Assembly (NCBI GenBank): GCA_034440575.1
Contig: JAOTOL010001502.1
Coordinates: forward strand, 930,001 to 994,000
Length of the DNA: 64,000 bases
Reading direction: 5' to 3'
DNA from: Imbricaverruca yamaguchii
Lineage: Eukaryota; Arthropoda; Thecostraca; Neoverrucidae
Below the pieces are notes generated by a model that did not search any database, was not told where the DNA came from, and was given only the letters and a program-made list of their open reading frames with translations. The position numbers and the translations under genes were made by a program. Positions 25,226-34,880 of this stretch are shown here, piece after piece (within the stretch, counting starts at the first letter, position 1; each line of letters opens with the position of its first letter).

Positions 25226-25858
25226 CTCCAGGACTCCGTCAACCCCGGGGGACGGACCAAGGGGGCGCGGCTACCCCGATAAAACTGAGCGGACGGGTAG
25301 ACTAGGGGAAGCTGATCTACCTGCTCGTGACAGGGGAGGGGTGGTATTGCAGGGTTGGATGGAATACATACAAAAGGTCGCTGGTACGGGGTGGATACGG
25401 GAATTTGAAGAGAGGGATGAACGATGGGGACTATACGAGCCCCCGGAAACACCTCCGTGTTTCCACACCCCTTATCGGGGCGGCTATGTTACCCCGAGGG
25501 AGATGCCAATTCCCTGGCCAGCCGAGTAACGGGGCTGACCCCACTGCGGGGCCAGGACTCCGTCAACCCCGGGGGACGGGCCAAGGGGCGGGGCTACCCA
25601 GATAAAACTGAGCTGGTGGGCAGGGCCGGGGAAGTTGTCCTGTCTGCTCATAGTATGGGTAGTTAGTGTTGCAGGATCAGGTGAAGGACATGGATGTTGG
25701 GATGATATGGGAATTGGAGTGGGAGCGTATAGATGGAAGGACGAGTGAGGCACTCCTGGTCTCACCCCTCCACGGTATGATGGTTGCCGGGTCATTGGAG
25801 CATTCAATCCCCCCCCCCCCAACGCGTAAAGGTGGTGCCTCATCGGGAGGGGGGGGGG
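25226..25858 (-). promoter_or_regulatory. LINE copy 5 leader with two tandem monomers
   Basis: The block starting CCAGGACTCCGTCAACCCC appears at about 25226 and again at about 25552, some 326 bp apart. The first unit ends in the type A form (CCTTATCGGGGCGGCTATGT, then CAGCCGAGTAACGGGGCTGA); the second in the type B form (CACGGTATGATGGTTGCCGG, a C run, GGTGGTGCCTCATCGGG). Type A alone is seen at 46870-47165. Tandem leader monomers are known promoters in other LINEs; function here is inferred. Confidence 0.65.
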
Positions 25859-27358
25859 GGGGTTCTGGCGTGTTTAATTGCGATGATTTCCTTTTCCTTG
25901 ATGTAAGTCAGACAGGTGTGGTCAAAATAAGCATATGGAGCCTATCCTCGCACACGGTTCACACAGTTGGGTGTGTCTGAGGTGCACTGCTCAGTGACAT
26001 GTTCGGTGGAAGCGCACCTCCCGCATGCTGGTTGGTTCCTGCAAAACGTGTTTCTATGTCCATACATCTGGCATTTAAAACAGCGCATCGGGTTTGGAAG
26101 GAAAACGCGTACCTTGACACGAAGGTTACCCACTTGTATCTCTGACGGTAGGTCTGCTGCGTTAAACGTTAACATGATGTTGTTTGTGGTGATTATCTCT
26201 GCGCCTTTCCTGACCTTCATCTTTTTCGCCCCTGTCACTGCAAATGTACACAACCCGTCAACAATCTCCTTCTCTGGCACGTCCCTCAGGTTATAAAAAT
26301 GAATTACCCCAGGCGATGTGTTTTGGTCTGATGCGGTTCTATTTTTATTTGAATTATCTCGTCCATCCTCTTATCATCCTTCCTTACACCGTAGACAAAC
26401 TCGGATGCCCGCAACGCTTTCTCTGCCTCTTTCGCTACCGGAAACTCCACCTCCAAAGAGACGTCCCTCAGCTTCTCGCAACGAACAATCCTCCCAAATC
26501 GGTCACATCCGTCTCGTCTTTGAAAAGAGGACAGAGCGGCGATATTTTTCGTCTGACCTCGAAAGATGAGGATACGGTACGGCCGCAAGTGTTGGAGACT
26601 TGGCCTCCACAGCTACCCGAGTTAGTATGGCTCCTCTCGGCGCCGACTGAGCGGGTGGTCTGTTCACCACGAGTGGCACCAGGAGTGGTTTTTTGTGTTT
26701 TAGATGCCATAAAGTATGTGTTTGTTTCGACTCCCCGGGCGCCCCACCCCTTAGGGGCCCTACCGGGGGGACGCCTGGGTCCCGCGGACGGGAGGTCGCC
26801 AGGCGCCCGAGGAGCTATACGGGGCAGGCGGCGGCTTCGCCCGGCCGGGAGAGAGAGACTCACCACCCCGACCGGGATCCAGCGCAGCCCACCCCTTGAC
26901 CCCGGCTGGCCGGGCCGGCAGGCACTGTGAAACCCAGGCCCCCAGCCCGAGGCGAACAACCACTTGGCCCGCATGAGGCCCCACGGGCCCGCCCGCCCCT
27001 CCGGGATATCAGGACCAAAGAAGTGTGTTGGTCCCCCGTCACAACTAGCACTGTGCGACGCGGGACCTCAACCTCCGGGACTCCGTCAACACCGGGGGAC
27101 GGGCCGAGCTGGCGCGGTTACCCCGATAAAACTAAGATGTTGGGCAGGACCGGGGAAGTTGCCTTGCCTGCTCATAGTAGGGATAGTTGGTGTTGCAGGG
27201 CCAGGTGAAGGACACGGGATGGGATGAGATGGGCATTGGAATGGGAGCGTATGGACGGAAGGACGAGTGAGGCACTCCTAGTCTCACCCCTCGCCGGTAG
27301 ATGGTCGCCGGTGAATCCCCCCCACCACGGAAAGGTGATGCCTCGTCCGGGGGGGCAG
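25859..27358 (-). mobile_element. LINE copy 8 (5' part): leader and ORF1
   Basis: The leader is at 27358-26710 and the gag-like ORF1 fragments follow: 26974-26468, 26588-26304 (YRILIFRGQTKNIAALSSFQ, VSLEVEFPVAKEAEKALR) and 26280-25942 (KEIVDGLCTFAVTGAKKMKV, RVKVRVFLPNPMRCFKCQMY, then a second knuckle CGRCASTEHVTEQC). It breaks at 25859, in the block equivalent to KEREIIAIKHTQ of copy 11, directly at the G run that starts copy 5. No ORF2 or 3' end belongs to it. Frames are broken. Confidence 0.78.
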
Positions 27359-27569
27359 GCAGCTTTGTTCACTATGTTAAAATATCGGGGGAAAAGTTTG
27401 CGACACGAAACTGATGTACCTTTCGCAGGAAAATTCGACAACCTTCATTTATTTTTGACATATTGCATTTTGGTTTTCTACACCGCCCACCTAATGAAAA
27501 AATGAATATTTGCACACTGTGCAGTGGTCATCCAGCGCCCATAGTAGTGATCCTTCTCGCAGCTACCAC
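27359..27569. other. Unassigned spacer with half-hairpin
   Basis: AT-rich DNA. GTGGTCATCCAGCGCCCATA at 27523-27542 resembles the right half of the LINE 3' hairpin; the left half is not present. Confidence 0.35.
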
Positions 27570-29165
27570 TATTAGGCCAAGCCATCCACGATCTCATCAT
27601 CGGACACGTCTCTCAAATCATAACAATTGATTACCCCCTTCGAGTATTTTTTGGTATGGTGAGGTCAGACTTCGACGGCTACAGCTACTATTCGTCTGCC
27701 AGTTTCATGTCGTACACTGTAAGTTAGTCCGGTTGCACCCATCGCCCTTCTTGCATCATCGGTATTTTTAAACTCTATTTCTATTCCACCATCACTAAAT
27801 TTCTTCTGCCTGAGCATCTCTCCCAACCTGTAGCATGCTTCCTTTCTCTGAAACGGTGTAATCCGCGAAAAACTTCTTTCCTCTTCGAATGACCTAACGA
27901 CGAGGATACGATGTGGTGGCGGATTGGAGTTTAGGGGCGCGTCGACAGCTAGGGTCATTTTGCGCCCATAACTGAAATGTAATCAATCTACGGTGCTGCT
28001 ATCATAGCTCACTATCCATCTTCACGGGTGGGGGTATATCACGTCAAGGCGAGCTTGTCGAATGAACATAAAAATATTCCCAGACGCAACGGCCTCAGAG
28101 TCGTTCCCATTAAGCATACGTTAAGAAGAGTCTGTGTTCAACCGTCCTAAAATCTGGCGTCGTAGAGGATCTAGCAGTGTACAGCCAACTAAAACATGGT
28201 ACATACCGGTCAACATATAACTATGTGTTGCAAAGGCATGACCTATTCTCAATCGCCAGAGTATTACTTCTTCCCGACGTTCGGTTCGGTGAGAGGATAG
28301 CCATTTTCCTAGCGTCGGTTTTAAAACCTTGAGCTTACTACACTTCGAATTCCAGGATCGTTGCCATTCTGACTGTATACTTGACAATATATTAGGGTAT
28401 ATATCTCGTGGAGGGAGCCGTAGATGGACCACACGGCCATTGCTAATGGCATGCTTGGCGGTTATGTCAGGAGCTTCGTACGAGGATACGAGGAGCGGAA
28501 ACACAAGCCAAGGGCCGGTTCCTATACGCGTCACGCTTGGATTTCTGAGGTGTCGGCTTGTCTGTCCCCTACTAGAGGGGGAAGGTGAACTGCGTATGTT
28601 TGAGGATGCCACGAAGTGTGATGTGTTTTGCTCCTCGGGCGGCACACCGCAAAGGGCCCTACTGGGGGGGGACACCTGGGTCCCGCGGACGGGAGGTCGC
28701 CAGGCTCCTGAGGAGCTATACGGGCCAGGCGGCGCCTTCGCCTTGCCGGGAGAGAGATGCTCACTGCCCCGACCGAATCCCAGGTCCCCGGCCCGAGGCG
28801 ACTAGCCACCCGCCCCTCCGGGATATCGGGATCAAAGAGGTGTGTTGGGCCCCCGTCACAACTAGCACTGTGCGACGGGGGACCTCAGCCTCTAGGACTC
28901 CGTTACCCCCGGGGGACGGGACGAGGGGGCGCGGCTACCCCGATAAAACTGAGCTGGTGGGGAGGACCGGAGAAGCTGTCTTACCCGCTCATATCACGGA
29001 TAGTTGGTGTTGCAGGGACATGTGAAGGACATGGATATTGAGATGGGATGGACGTTGGATGGAAGCGTATGAACGGAAGGTGGAGGAGCGGCTGTGGTGA
29101 TCCGAGGGAGAGCCACTTCCCTAGCCAGCCATGCAACGGGGCTGACCCCACTACGGAGGACTTGG
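27570..29165 (-). mobile_element. LINE copy 9 (5' part), split by LINE copy 10
   Basis: ORF1 N-terminal region at 27958-27570 (RITPFQRKEACYRLGEMLRQ, GGIEIEFKNTDDARRAMGAT, then a block equivalent to CYDLRDVSDDEIVDGL), interrupted at 27911 by copy 10 and resumed at 28480 into the ORF1 start and a GC-rich leader (28630-29165). The leader ends in a type A-like form (CCGAGGGAGAGCCACTTCCC, CATGCAACGGGGCTGACC). No ORF2 belongs to it. Confidence 0.75.
27912..28479 (-). mobile_element. LINE copy 10, 568 bp, with 12-bp TSD
   Basis: The 12-bp sequence ACGAGGATACGA stands at 27900-27911 and again at 28480-28491, flanking the insert. The insert holds the 3' tail (TGTGGTGGCGGATT), hairpin (GGGGCGCGTCGAC, GGGTCATTTTGCGCCC), 3'UTR, and the RNase H C-terminal region (ITAKHAISNGRVVHLRLPPR, LGKWLSSHRTERREEVILWR). 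It is the same subfamily as copy 2. A clear, ordinary target-primed insertion truncated at the 5' end. Confidence 0.9.
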
Positions 29166-30018
29166 CTGGGTAGTTGAGCCACCGATGCAGGCCGTAAGAT
29201 AGAAGCTGTAGCAATCTGCAGCTGATGTACAATCACAAATACCAAGATCGTTGAAGCCATAAAATATTCTTACTCGAATCAATATAAACCAGCTTAGATG
29301 TATGCGAAGATCCCGTGAATGGGCATTATTTGCCGATGAAATTCCGAAACCGACTCCTTAAGGCTAAGTACTTCGACCAAATCACTTCGCGTGAATGCAA
29401 AAATGAGTCGATTTTGCACCACCTTAGAGTTTGAACGCACAGGCGCATAAATTATCCAACTCTGGTGACTTCTGGATTGACCAATATCCGGGTCAATACA
29501 CCCTGACTGCATCGCCAACCGACTGCTGGGGACCACGACAACTGCGGGCGGGGACCTGCGCACCATTTCTATCGGGGATATAACGTAGGCGGACAGCCAC
29601 TCTTGCCAACTCATCGGTCCCGATTACATATCTGGGTGTTTCGGTCGGTTTCGACTGTCGTTAGTTGTCCATTTGTACTTTTTTAGCACAGGGTAACATC
29701 CGCCGGTTGTAACACTCATCGTCGAAGTTGCATACATCATCGCTGCTAAGTCACTAAAAAAGAACAGACACAAACCGCCAGTAATGGCGATGTTGAGCCA
29801 GGACTTCATAACTGCGTTCGACAGCATGCCAAGAGGTGCATCGACCTACTATTTAATGGGTGGACCGGACCCGACCAATACCTATGGCCGGTGATTTCTC
29901 AACCAAATTTCCGAGAAGATAATTTTAAAAAGTGACTTGTGCCGAAAAGATACACAGGCACCAGGGTTGTGCAATCCTCACACGGGCGCACCATTGGACT
30001 CAATGTCTTGCTCCTCAC
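29166..30018. other. Transporter intron, unassigned
   Basis: Intron DNA between LINE copy 9 and exon C. Open frames at 29294-29827 on the minus strand have no recognisable motif. Confidence 0.4.
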
Positions 30019-30181
30019 CATGTCCAAAATGTTGGCGTCTGTGATGAAGTTTCCGACTGCGTAGGACATGGAGTAGCCGAAGTAGATGCCCCAGTTGTAG
30101 ACACCCAGAGCTGTACCGCGAAGCTCAGACGAGAAGTAATCGGTCAGGAGCGACGTGGCGAACGGCGTACATCCCGCCTCA
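30019..30181 (-). CDS. Spinster-like MFS transporter, exon C
   Basis: The 163-nt exon has an acceptor (TGTGCCCAG before 30181) and a donor (GTGAGG after 30019). With the GG left by exon B it encodes GEAGCTPFATSLLTDYFSSE, then LRGTALGVYNWGIYFGYSMS and YAVGNFITDANILDM. GEAGCTPFATSLLTDYF is the family's TM4-TM5 signature and LRGTALGVYNWGIYFGYS is TM5, matching MFS motif patterns of the spinster-like group. It joins exon D in phase 0. Confidence 0.92.
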
Positions 30182-30331
30182 CTGGGCACACAAACGGGCG
30201 TGCAGTCACCTGACAACTGGCACACAGACGGTCATATCACCATCTACCAGCACCGCTGAGTGCACATACTGGCCATCATTTAACAGCAATGGGCACACAG
30301 ACCGTCAGATAGACTTCACCGGACACACGGA

Positions 30332-30505
30332 GGGGCGCGGATAGCCGAGTGGTCTCTGGATACCAAGGTCCCGGGTTCAACACTGGCATCGCTCGAGACA
30401 TTTCCCAGTCCCGCGCCCCACCAGCGAAACAGTATCGGCGGCGCCATTAGCCATGACTGTGCATAAATCACGTCGCGGACCACCCTATAAACCAACAAAC
30501 AAACT
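30332..30505 (+). mobile_element. tRNA-derived SINE
   Basis: GGGGCGCGGATAGCCGAGTGG has an A box (TAGCCGAGTGG, 30342-30352), and GGGTTCAACAC at 30373-30383 is the B box. The body (GAGACATTTCCCAGTCCCGC, GGCGCCATTAGCCATGACTG, then ATCACGTCGCGGACCACCC) matches the copy at 885-1060, and the end is A/C-rich (AACCAACAAACAAACTAGAC). Flanking GACACACGG and GACACACAG could be a short duplication. The shortened anticodon arm rules out a working tRNA gene. Confidence 0.8.
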
Positions 30506-31019
30506 AGACACACAGACGATCAGGGTTGTATTGGTACTTCCATGTCCTGGACTCCCAGGGGATACTTTTTGTCCTCAAAGCATTGGAATCGGAGATGATA
30601 TTTATTGAAGTAGTTAAATTGGAGAATATAATACTCAACATGTTGACTTCAGACAGCATTTCCGCTGTTGGACAAGTGGAGCACACTTTCTGGTAGAGCT
30701 GAGGAAAGAAGGCGAGGAGAGAGAACCACTACCATGTCAGGCTGTTCATCATGATACTCATTTCTCCTTAGCGATGCTCTTGTTGCAGTGCATAACTTCA
30801 TCAGAATAGATAATACGTCTATTGCAGTGTCAGGCCATCTGATCCAACCATCCACCGATAATCGTAGACGGCAGTTTTCAGAGAAGGATAATGTTCTGGA
30901 TAACATAAATACAAGAAGGTAGGAATTATAATTGGAATAACACAAATACAAAACTGAGCGAATTTTCATCCTGGCACGCACGCACGCACGCACGCATTCA
31001 CACAGAGAGAGAGAGAGAC
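30506..31019. other. Unassigned intron with short microsatellites
   Basis: No gene recognised. (GCAC)n at about 30975-30995 and (GA)n at about 31003-31018 sit directly beside the CR1-like fragment. Confidence 0.5.
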
Positions 31020-31310
31020 TTGATTGATAGTGATGTTGTTCTCAATCATATTAGGAAAATAAAACGAAGCAAAGCAGTAGGACCGGATGAAATGTTTGCT
31101 ACGCTACTGCGTAAAGCTAAAAATGAACTGACAATTCCACTTAGTATAATTTTTATAGATCAGTTTCACAAAGTGAAATTCCAGAAGACTGGAAGAGGGC
31201 AAATGTAGTTCACACTTTCAAGAAAGACAAAAGAGGGAAAGTTGAAAACTACAGACTTGTAAGCCTCACGTCCCTAGTCTGCAAGGTACTTTCTGAAGTG
31301 GCATAATGAA
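31020..31310 (+). pseudogene. CR1-like LINE, RT N-terminal fragment
   Basis: LIDSDVVLNHIRKIKRSKAV, then GPDEMFATLLRKAKNELTIP and LSIIF, followed after frameshifts by KKDKRGKVENYRLVSLTSLV and CKVL. The same RT fingers lie in order at 42127-42885 on the minus strand. No flanking halves were found. Confidence 0.8.
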
Positions 31311-31964
31311 TAGTCCATGTCCTTGGTCAGAGATCTTTGCCCTGATTGGTTGTGGAGATCTACCTAGATCTGAACGAGCTGAGGAATATTTTTGGCGCTT
31401 TCCGGAGATAAACCTAGTAAGTGGGCGTGATTGAAGTGACTTAGGGTCCAGTAAGTTTACATACTTTTTGGGGGATGAGGCATCCATAACTGCATATTTT
31501 AGGATCAGGCCTAATGTGGTGTGTATACGAATGGCCTCAAAGTAGATACTGACTAAATATGCGCACCAAGTAGGCACAGTCTATAAGTCAAAGAAACCTA
31601 AACTGGAACATAAAAGTTACACGGCTATTGCTACGGTTGGGACTTGCAAGAGGCCCCTCCCTGATCATGAAAAAAGATATATGAACCCCTGGAGAGGTAG
31701 TGTCTATGACATGCTGGGGTTTCTATAGCGATGGCCTCTGGCACTAAGCACAACTAGGGACATTGCTTTATTGAGTCCAGATCATGAATCATGATCATGG
31801 ATGTGACCTACATAAATGCGGAAAGAAGGCTTTCTGTTGACTGTACTGTCCATATATTTGTACTGAGCTACCAAGTTTTGTAGTATTTTGCATGGCTCCA
31901 GAGGTGGATTCAGTCTATGGATGTGCCATCAGTCAGCAGGTATGTAATTGTCTACAGATGACAC
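31311..31964. other. Unassigned intron
   Basis: No exon or repeat is recognised. An open frame at 31266-31577 on the minus strand has no motif. Confidence 0.35.
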
Positions 31965-32030
31965 AAAGACATTGATTGATTGATTATTTGGGCTTAGGGG
32001 TGCATCAACTGCTACTGGTTATAAAGACAT
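31965..32030 (-). mobile_element. Solo LINE 3'-hairpin inserted in a CR1 tail
   Basis: Insert 31973-32022: TTGATTGATTGATTATTTGG, then GCTTAGGGGTGCATCAACTG and GGTTAT. It is flanked by AAAGACAT at 31965-31972 and 32023-32030, which belongs to the CR1 3' tail repeat (GACATAAA)n. Hairpin pairing is partly decayed. The (ATTG)n run is the tail. Confidence 0.65.
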
Positions 32031-32710
32031 AAAAGATTACTGCAACTATGAGCCACAGGGGCACTTCTTGGTTGCACTCTGTACACTTAACCAGTTGCCC
32101 ACCAAATCAGTTGATGAGCGCTCCTTGCAATACTGAAAAGCAAGCCTTCTATTCCTATAATGAGTGTCTATGCTGTTTTTACAGATGTTCAATGTGCTGC
32201 TACTAACAATGGTTTCTGGCAGCTGGTTCCAGTGTTCTACTACCATGTTGGTGAAGAAAGACTGTCTTAACCTCGTCCTGCTGTGATTAACTTTCATTTT
32301 GAATTGATGACTTCTAATTGCATCATTTCTGTTAAACTAAAACATTTCCCCAAGATATCCCTTCTCCAGACCATGAACAAATTCAAAGATCTCCATGAGA
32401 TCTTCTTTCGGCCTTCTATATCTAAGTGAAAACATATTCAATTTCTTCAATCTTTCCTCATATGCCAGGTTGCTTATACCATTAACCATTTTTGTAGCCC
32501 TCTTTTGTACTCTCTCTAAAAGCCAACAATCCTTTTCATAACTATGAGACCAAGCTTGGATGCAGCATTTCAAATATAGCCTGACATTTGCACAGTAAAG
32601 CTTCCTGATGACTTCCTCATTTCTGTATGATACATTCCTATTTATTGCCCAAAACATTCTCAGTGCCCTTTTCCTGGCTTCCTTGGTCTGTTCTGATGCC
32701 CCCAATTTGT
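32023..32710 (-). pseudogene. CR1-like LINE, C-terminal end
   Basis: Minus-strand frames encode the RT C-terminal region: SEQTKEARKRALRMFWAINR, VRLYLKCCIQAWSHSYEKDC, LLERVQKRATKMV, LMEIFEFVHG; then a second frame with NHSRTRLRQSFFTNMVVEHW and NQLPETIVSSSTLN, the CR1 ending. The 3' tail repeat (TTTATGTC)n on the minus strand follows, where the solo hairpin is inserted. Truncated at the 5' end near 32710. Confidence 0.82.
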
Positions 32711-33639
32711 GTGTTTAAAATAACACCTAAATCCTTCTCTTATGTCACTGATAATACCAGCCCACCCATCAAGTGTGGTTATGTAGAACCTATTGACATA
32801 AAGACATAAAAGATAAGTGCAACTATGAACCACAGGAGCCCTTCTTGGTTCCACTGTGTGGAAACAATGTACTAGTTATCCATTAATTAGCCCTCCCTGG
32901 AATGCTGATGATTTTATGATAATATTAAGATGATTTTAATACAGAAGCATCGAGCACCATAACCTTTGTGGAGCAGTGTTCTAAATATTTTGGCTGGCTC
33001 AATGCTGAATGCTGCTGACAAATGCTTGCTGGACAAATGCTGAATGCTGCCACTGATATGTTGAAGTTTTCACCCCATTGAAAGCATTGACATTTTGCCT
33101 CCAGGCATAGATGATGGATCATACTCTGGCCACAGCAATGTTTTTTTTTTAGAGGAGATGACTAGTGTAAATACTCCCTCTGTCATGTGCATAACCTGGA
33201 AAAGAGGCACCTATTTTAGGTGAAACATGCGCATAATGCACACCTTGTGTGCATTATGCCACAGCTGATAAATGCTGAATATAATCTGATTTTTACTTAT
33301 ATCTTTCATTATACAATTATTCTTTGATATATTATGGATGTATTTACATTGACATTTGCATGTTGCAGTCTGCACATGCAGACTGATCACGCACTTTGAT
33401 ACAAATGATTGACTTTACATCCGTAAGTAAGCTGAATGTTGATACTATTATACCCAGAGCTAGTGTTGTGCCAGAGTTAGTTTTGTTTGCTGTTCGTCTG
33501 TGAATATCATCATTTGCCCATAATTCACTTCATTTTGGTAGCTATAGACAAATTTTCATGCTGATATTTGAGTTATTTATGTGAGATATTTTGTCCCATG
33601 TTTTTAACAGAATTTGGCATACCTTTTAAAAAGTGATGA
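32711..33639. other. Unassigned AT-rich sequence, with a second CR1 tail copy
   Basis: GACATAAAGACATAAAAGAT at about 32795-32815 followed by GCAACTATGAACCACAGGAG resembles the CR1 3' end again, so a third short CR1 tail lies at about 32793-32900. No gene is recognised in the rest. Confidence 0.5.
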
Positions 33640-34348
33640 AGCATTAGACATAAAGACATAAAGACATAACAGATTAGTGCGACTATGAGCCACAAGGGCC
33701 CTTCTTGGTTGCACTCTGTACACTGTACCAGTTGCCCACCAAATCTGTCAATCAGCCCTCCCTGTAATACTGAAAAGCAAGCCCTCTATTCTTATCATGA
33801 TTGTCAATGCTATTTTTAAAGATGTTCAATGTGCTGCTACTGACAATGTTTTCTGGCAGCTGGTTCCAGTGTTCTACTACCCTGTTGGTGAAGAAAGTCT
33901 GCCTTAACCTTGTTCTGCTGTGGTTAACTTTAATTTTGAATTGATGACCTCTAATTGCATCATTTCTGTTCAATTGGTTGGTTGGTTATTTTGGCTTAGG
34001 GGGCGCATCGACTGCTTCGGTCATACAGCGCCCATTTCTGTTCAATTCAAACATTTCCCCAAGATATACCCTCTCCAGATCATGGACAAATTTAAAGGCC
34101 TCGATGAGATCTCCTTAACTTCAAATTAAATTTAATTTGCCATTGTTCGGACCACTTCACATGTTCGTCCAAGTCTTTTTGCAGCGAGATATGCTCATCT
34201 TGACCTGTTATTGCCCTAAAGACCTTCAAATGATCCGCAAATTTCAAAACTTTACTGCTTAGGCCACTTTCAATGTTATTTACAAATATAATGAACAGTA
34301 GTGGCCCCAGTACTGACCCCTGGGGGACTCCACTAAGACCATTTTGCC
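33640..34348 (-). pseudogene. CR1-like LINE, RT palm and C-terminal end
   Basis: On the minus strand: WQNGLSGVPQ then GSVLGPLLFIIFVN with a decayed catalytic site (KFADHLKVF in place of FADDLK), KWSEQWQIKFN, and after an internal deletion NHSRTRLRQTFFTNRVVEHW and NQLPENIVSSSTLN. The tail is a (TTTATGTC)n repeat at 33640-33675. The GADH change of the RT box shows inactivity. A solo hairpin sits inside at 33976-34032. The element begins at 34348, against a Pro/Ala-rich coding-like block. Confidence 0.82.
33961..34047 (-). mobile_element. Solo LINE 3'-hairpin with 15-bp TSD
   Basis: CATTTCTGTTCAATT occurs at 33961-33975 and 34033-34047. The 57-bp insert reads GGTTGGTTGGTTATTTTGGC, TTAGGG, GGCGCATCGACTGC, TTCGGTCATACAGCGCC. 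The host is a CR1-like LINE whose coding sequence reads through once the insert and one duplication are removed, as in the related copy at 32023-32710. This is direct proof of insertion. Confidence 0.93.
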
Positions 34349-34503
34349 AGCCGGCGGCGGCGCGGCCGGCCGGTGCTGCCGCCCCTGCCGCCCCTGCCGG
34401 TCCTGCCGGCCTGCAGGGTCCGCCGCCGCCCTACCAGGCGCCCGCCGGCGCTGCACAGGCGGCGCCTCAGCCGCAGCAGGCGCCGCCCGGCTACGGCCAG
34501 TGA
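34349..34503 (+). CDS. Pro/Ala/Gln-rich C-terminus, possible terminal exon
   Basis: A plus-strand frame encodes PAAARPAGAAAPAAPAGPAG, then LQGPPPPYQAPAGAAQAAPQ and PQQAPPGYGQ, then TGA at 34501-34503. The PPPPYQ and PPGYGQ composition resembles disordered C-terminal tails of animal proteins, and the codon use is very GC-rich. TTTTGCCAG at 34340-34348 could serve as an acceptor, but those bases belong to the adjoining CR1 fragment. It could be the last exon of a gene on the plus strand, a retro-copied fragment, or a repeat-derived frame. No other exon of such a gene was found, and the function is unknown. Confidence 0.35.
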
Positions 34504-34880
34504 CGGCCAGTGGGTCTGTAGCCGGTGCCACTCTGGAGCCAATGGCGGTCTGCAACCGGCTACGGCCAGTGGCCCTGCAGCCGGTGGCGCTCTGGAGCCA
34601 GTGCCGGTCTGCAGCCAGTGACGGCCAGTGACGGCCTGCAGCCAGTGACGGCCAGTGACTGCAGCCGGTGGCGCTCTGGGGCCAGTGGATGTGTAGCCGG
34701 CTACAGTCAGTGACGGTTTGCAGCCAGTGCCGGTCTGCAGCCGGCTACGGCCAGTGACGGCCTGCAGCCAGTGACGGCCAGTGACTCTGCAGCCGGTGGC
34801 GCTCTGGGGCCAGTGGCTGACTGTAGCCGGCTACAATCAGTGACGGTTTGCAGCCAGTGCCGGTGTGCAGCCATCGGACA
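34504..34880. repeat. GC-rich minisatellite with nested repeats
   Basis: Short motifs such as CGGCCAGTGA, CTGCAGCC and GCCGGCTACGG recur, arranged into longer imperfect units; GCCGGTGGCGCTCTGG occurs at about 34579, 34666 and 34794. The GGCTACGGCCAGTGA that ends the preceding frame is itself a repeat unit, so frame and array share an origin. Confidence 0.85.

Larger units (their letters stand above)
22556..25858 (-). mobile_element. LINE copy 5 (5' part), split by LINE copy 6
   Basis: The 5' end is at 25858 (G run, type B then type A leader). The leader continues to 25130, is interrupted by copy 6 (23379-25129), then resumes at 23378 through ORF1 N-terminal coding (23040-22604: SRILILRAREGSKHLASLSPF-like block, GGLEVEFSRGEDAKQVL) and ends at 22556 within an ORF1 block equivalent to VDGL...TEARR. 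The rest of the element is missing. The repeated 113 bp at each side of copy 6 (23266-23378 and 25130-25242) is the evidence that both halves are one element. Confidence 0.72.

Noticed and set aside
11223..31310. CR1 halves at 11223-12589 and 31020-31310 as one element split by LINEs
   Set aside because: Transporter exon C (30019-30181) lies between them, so they cannot be one insertion.
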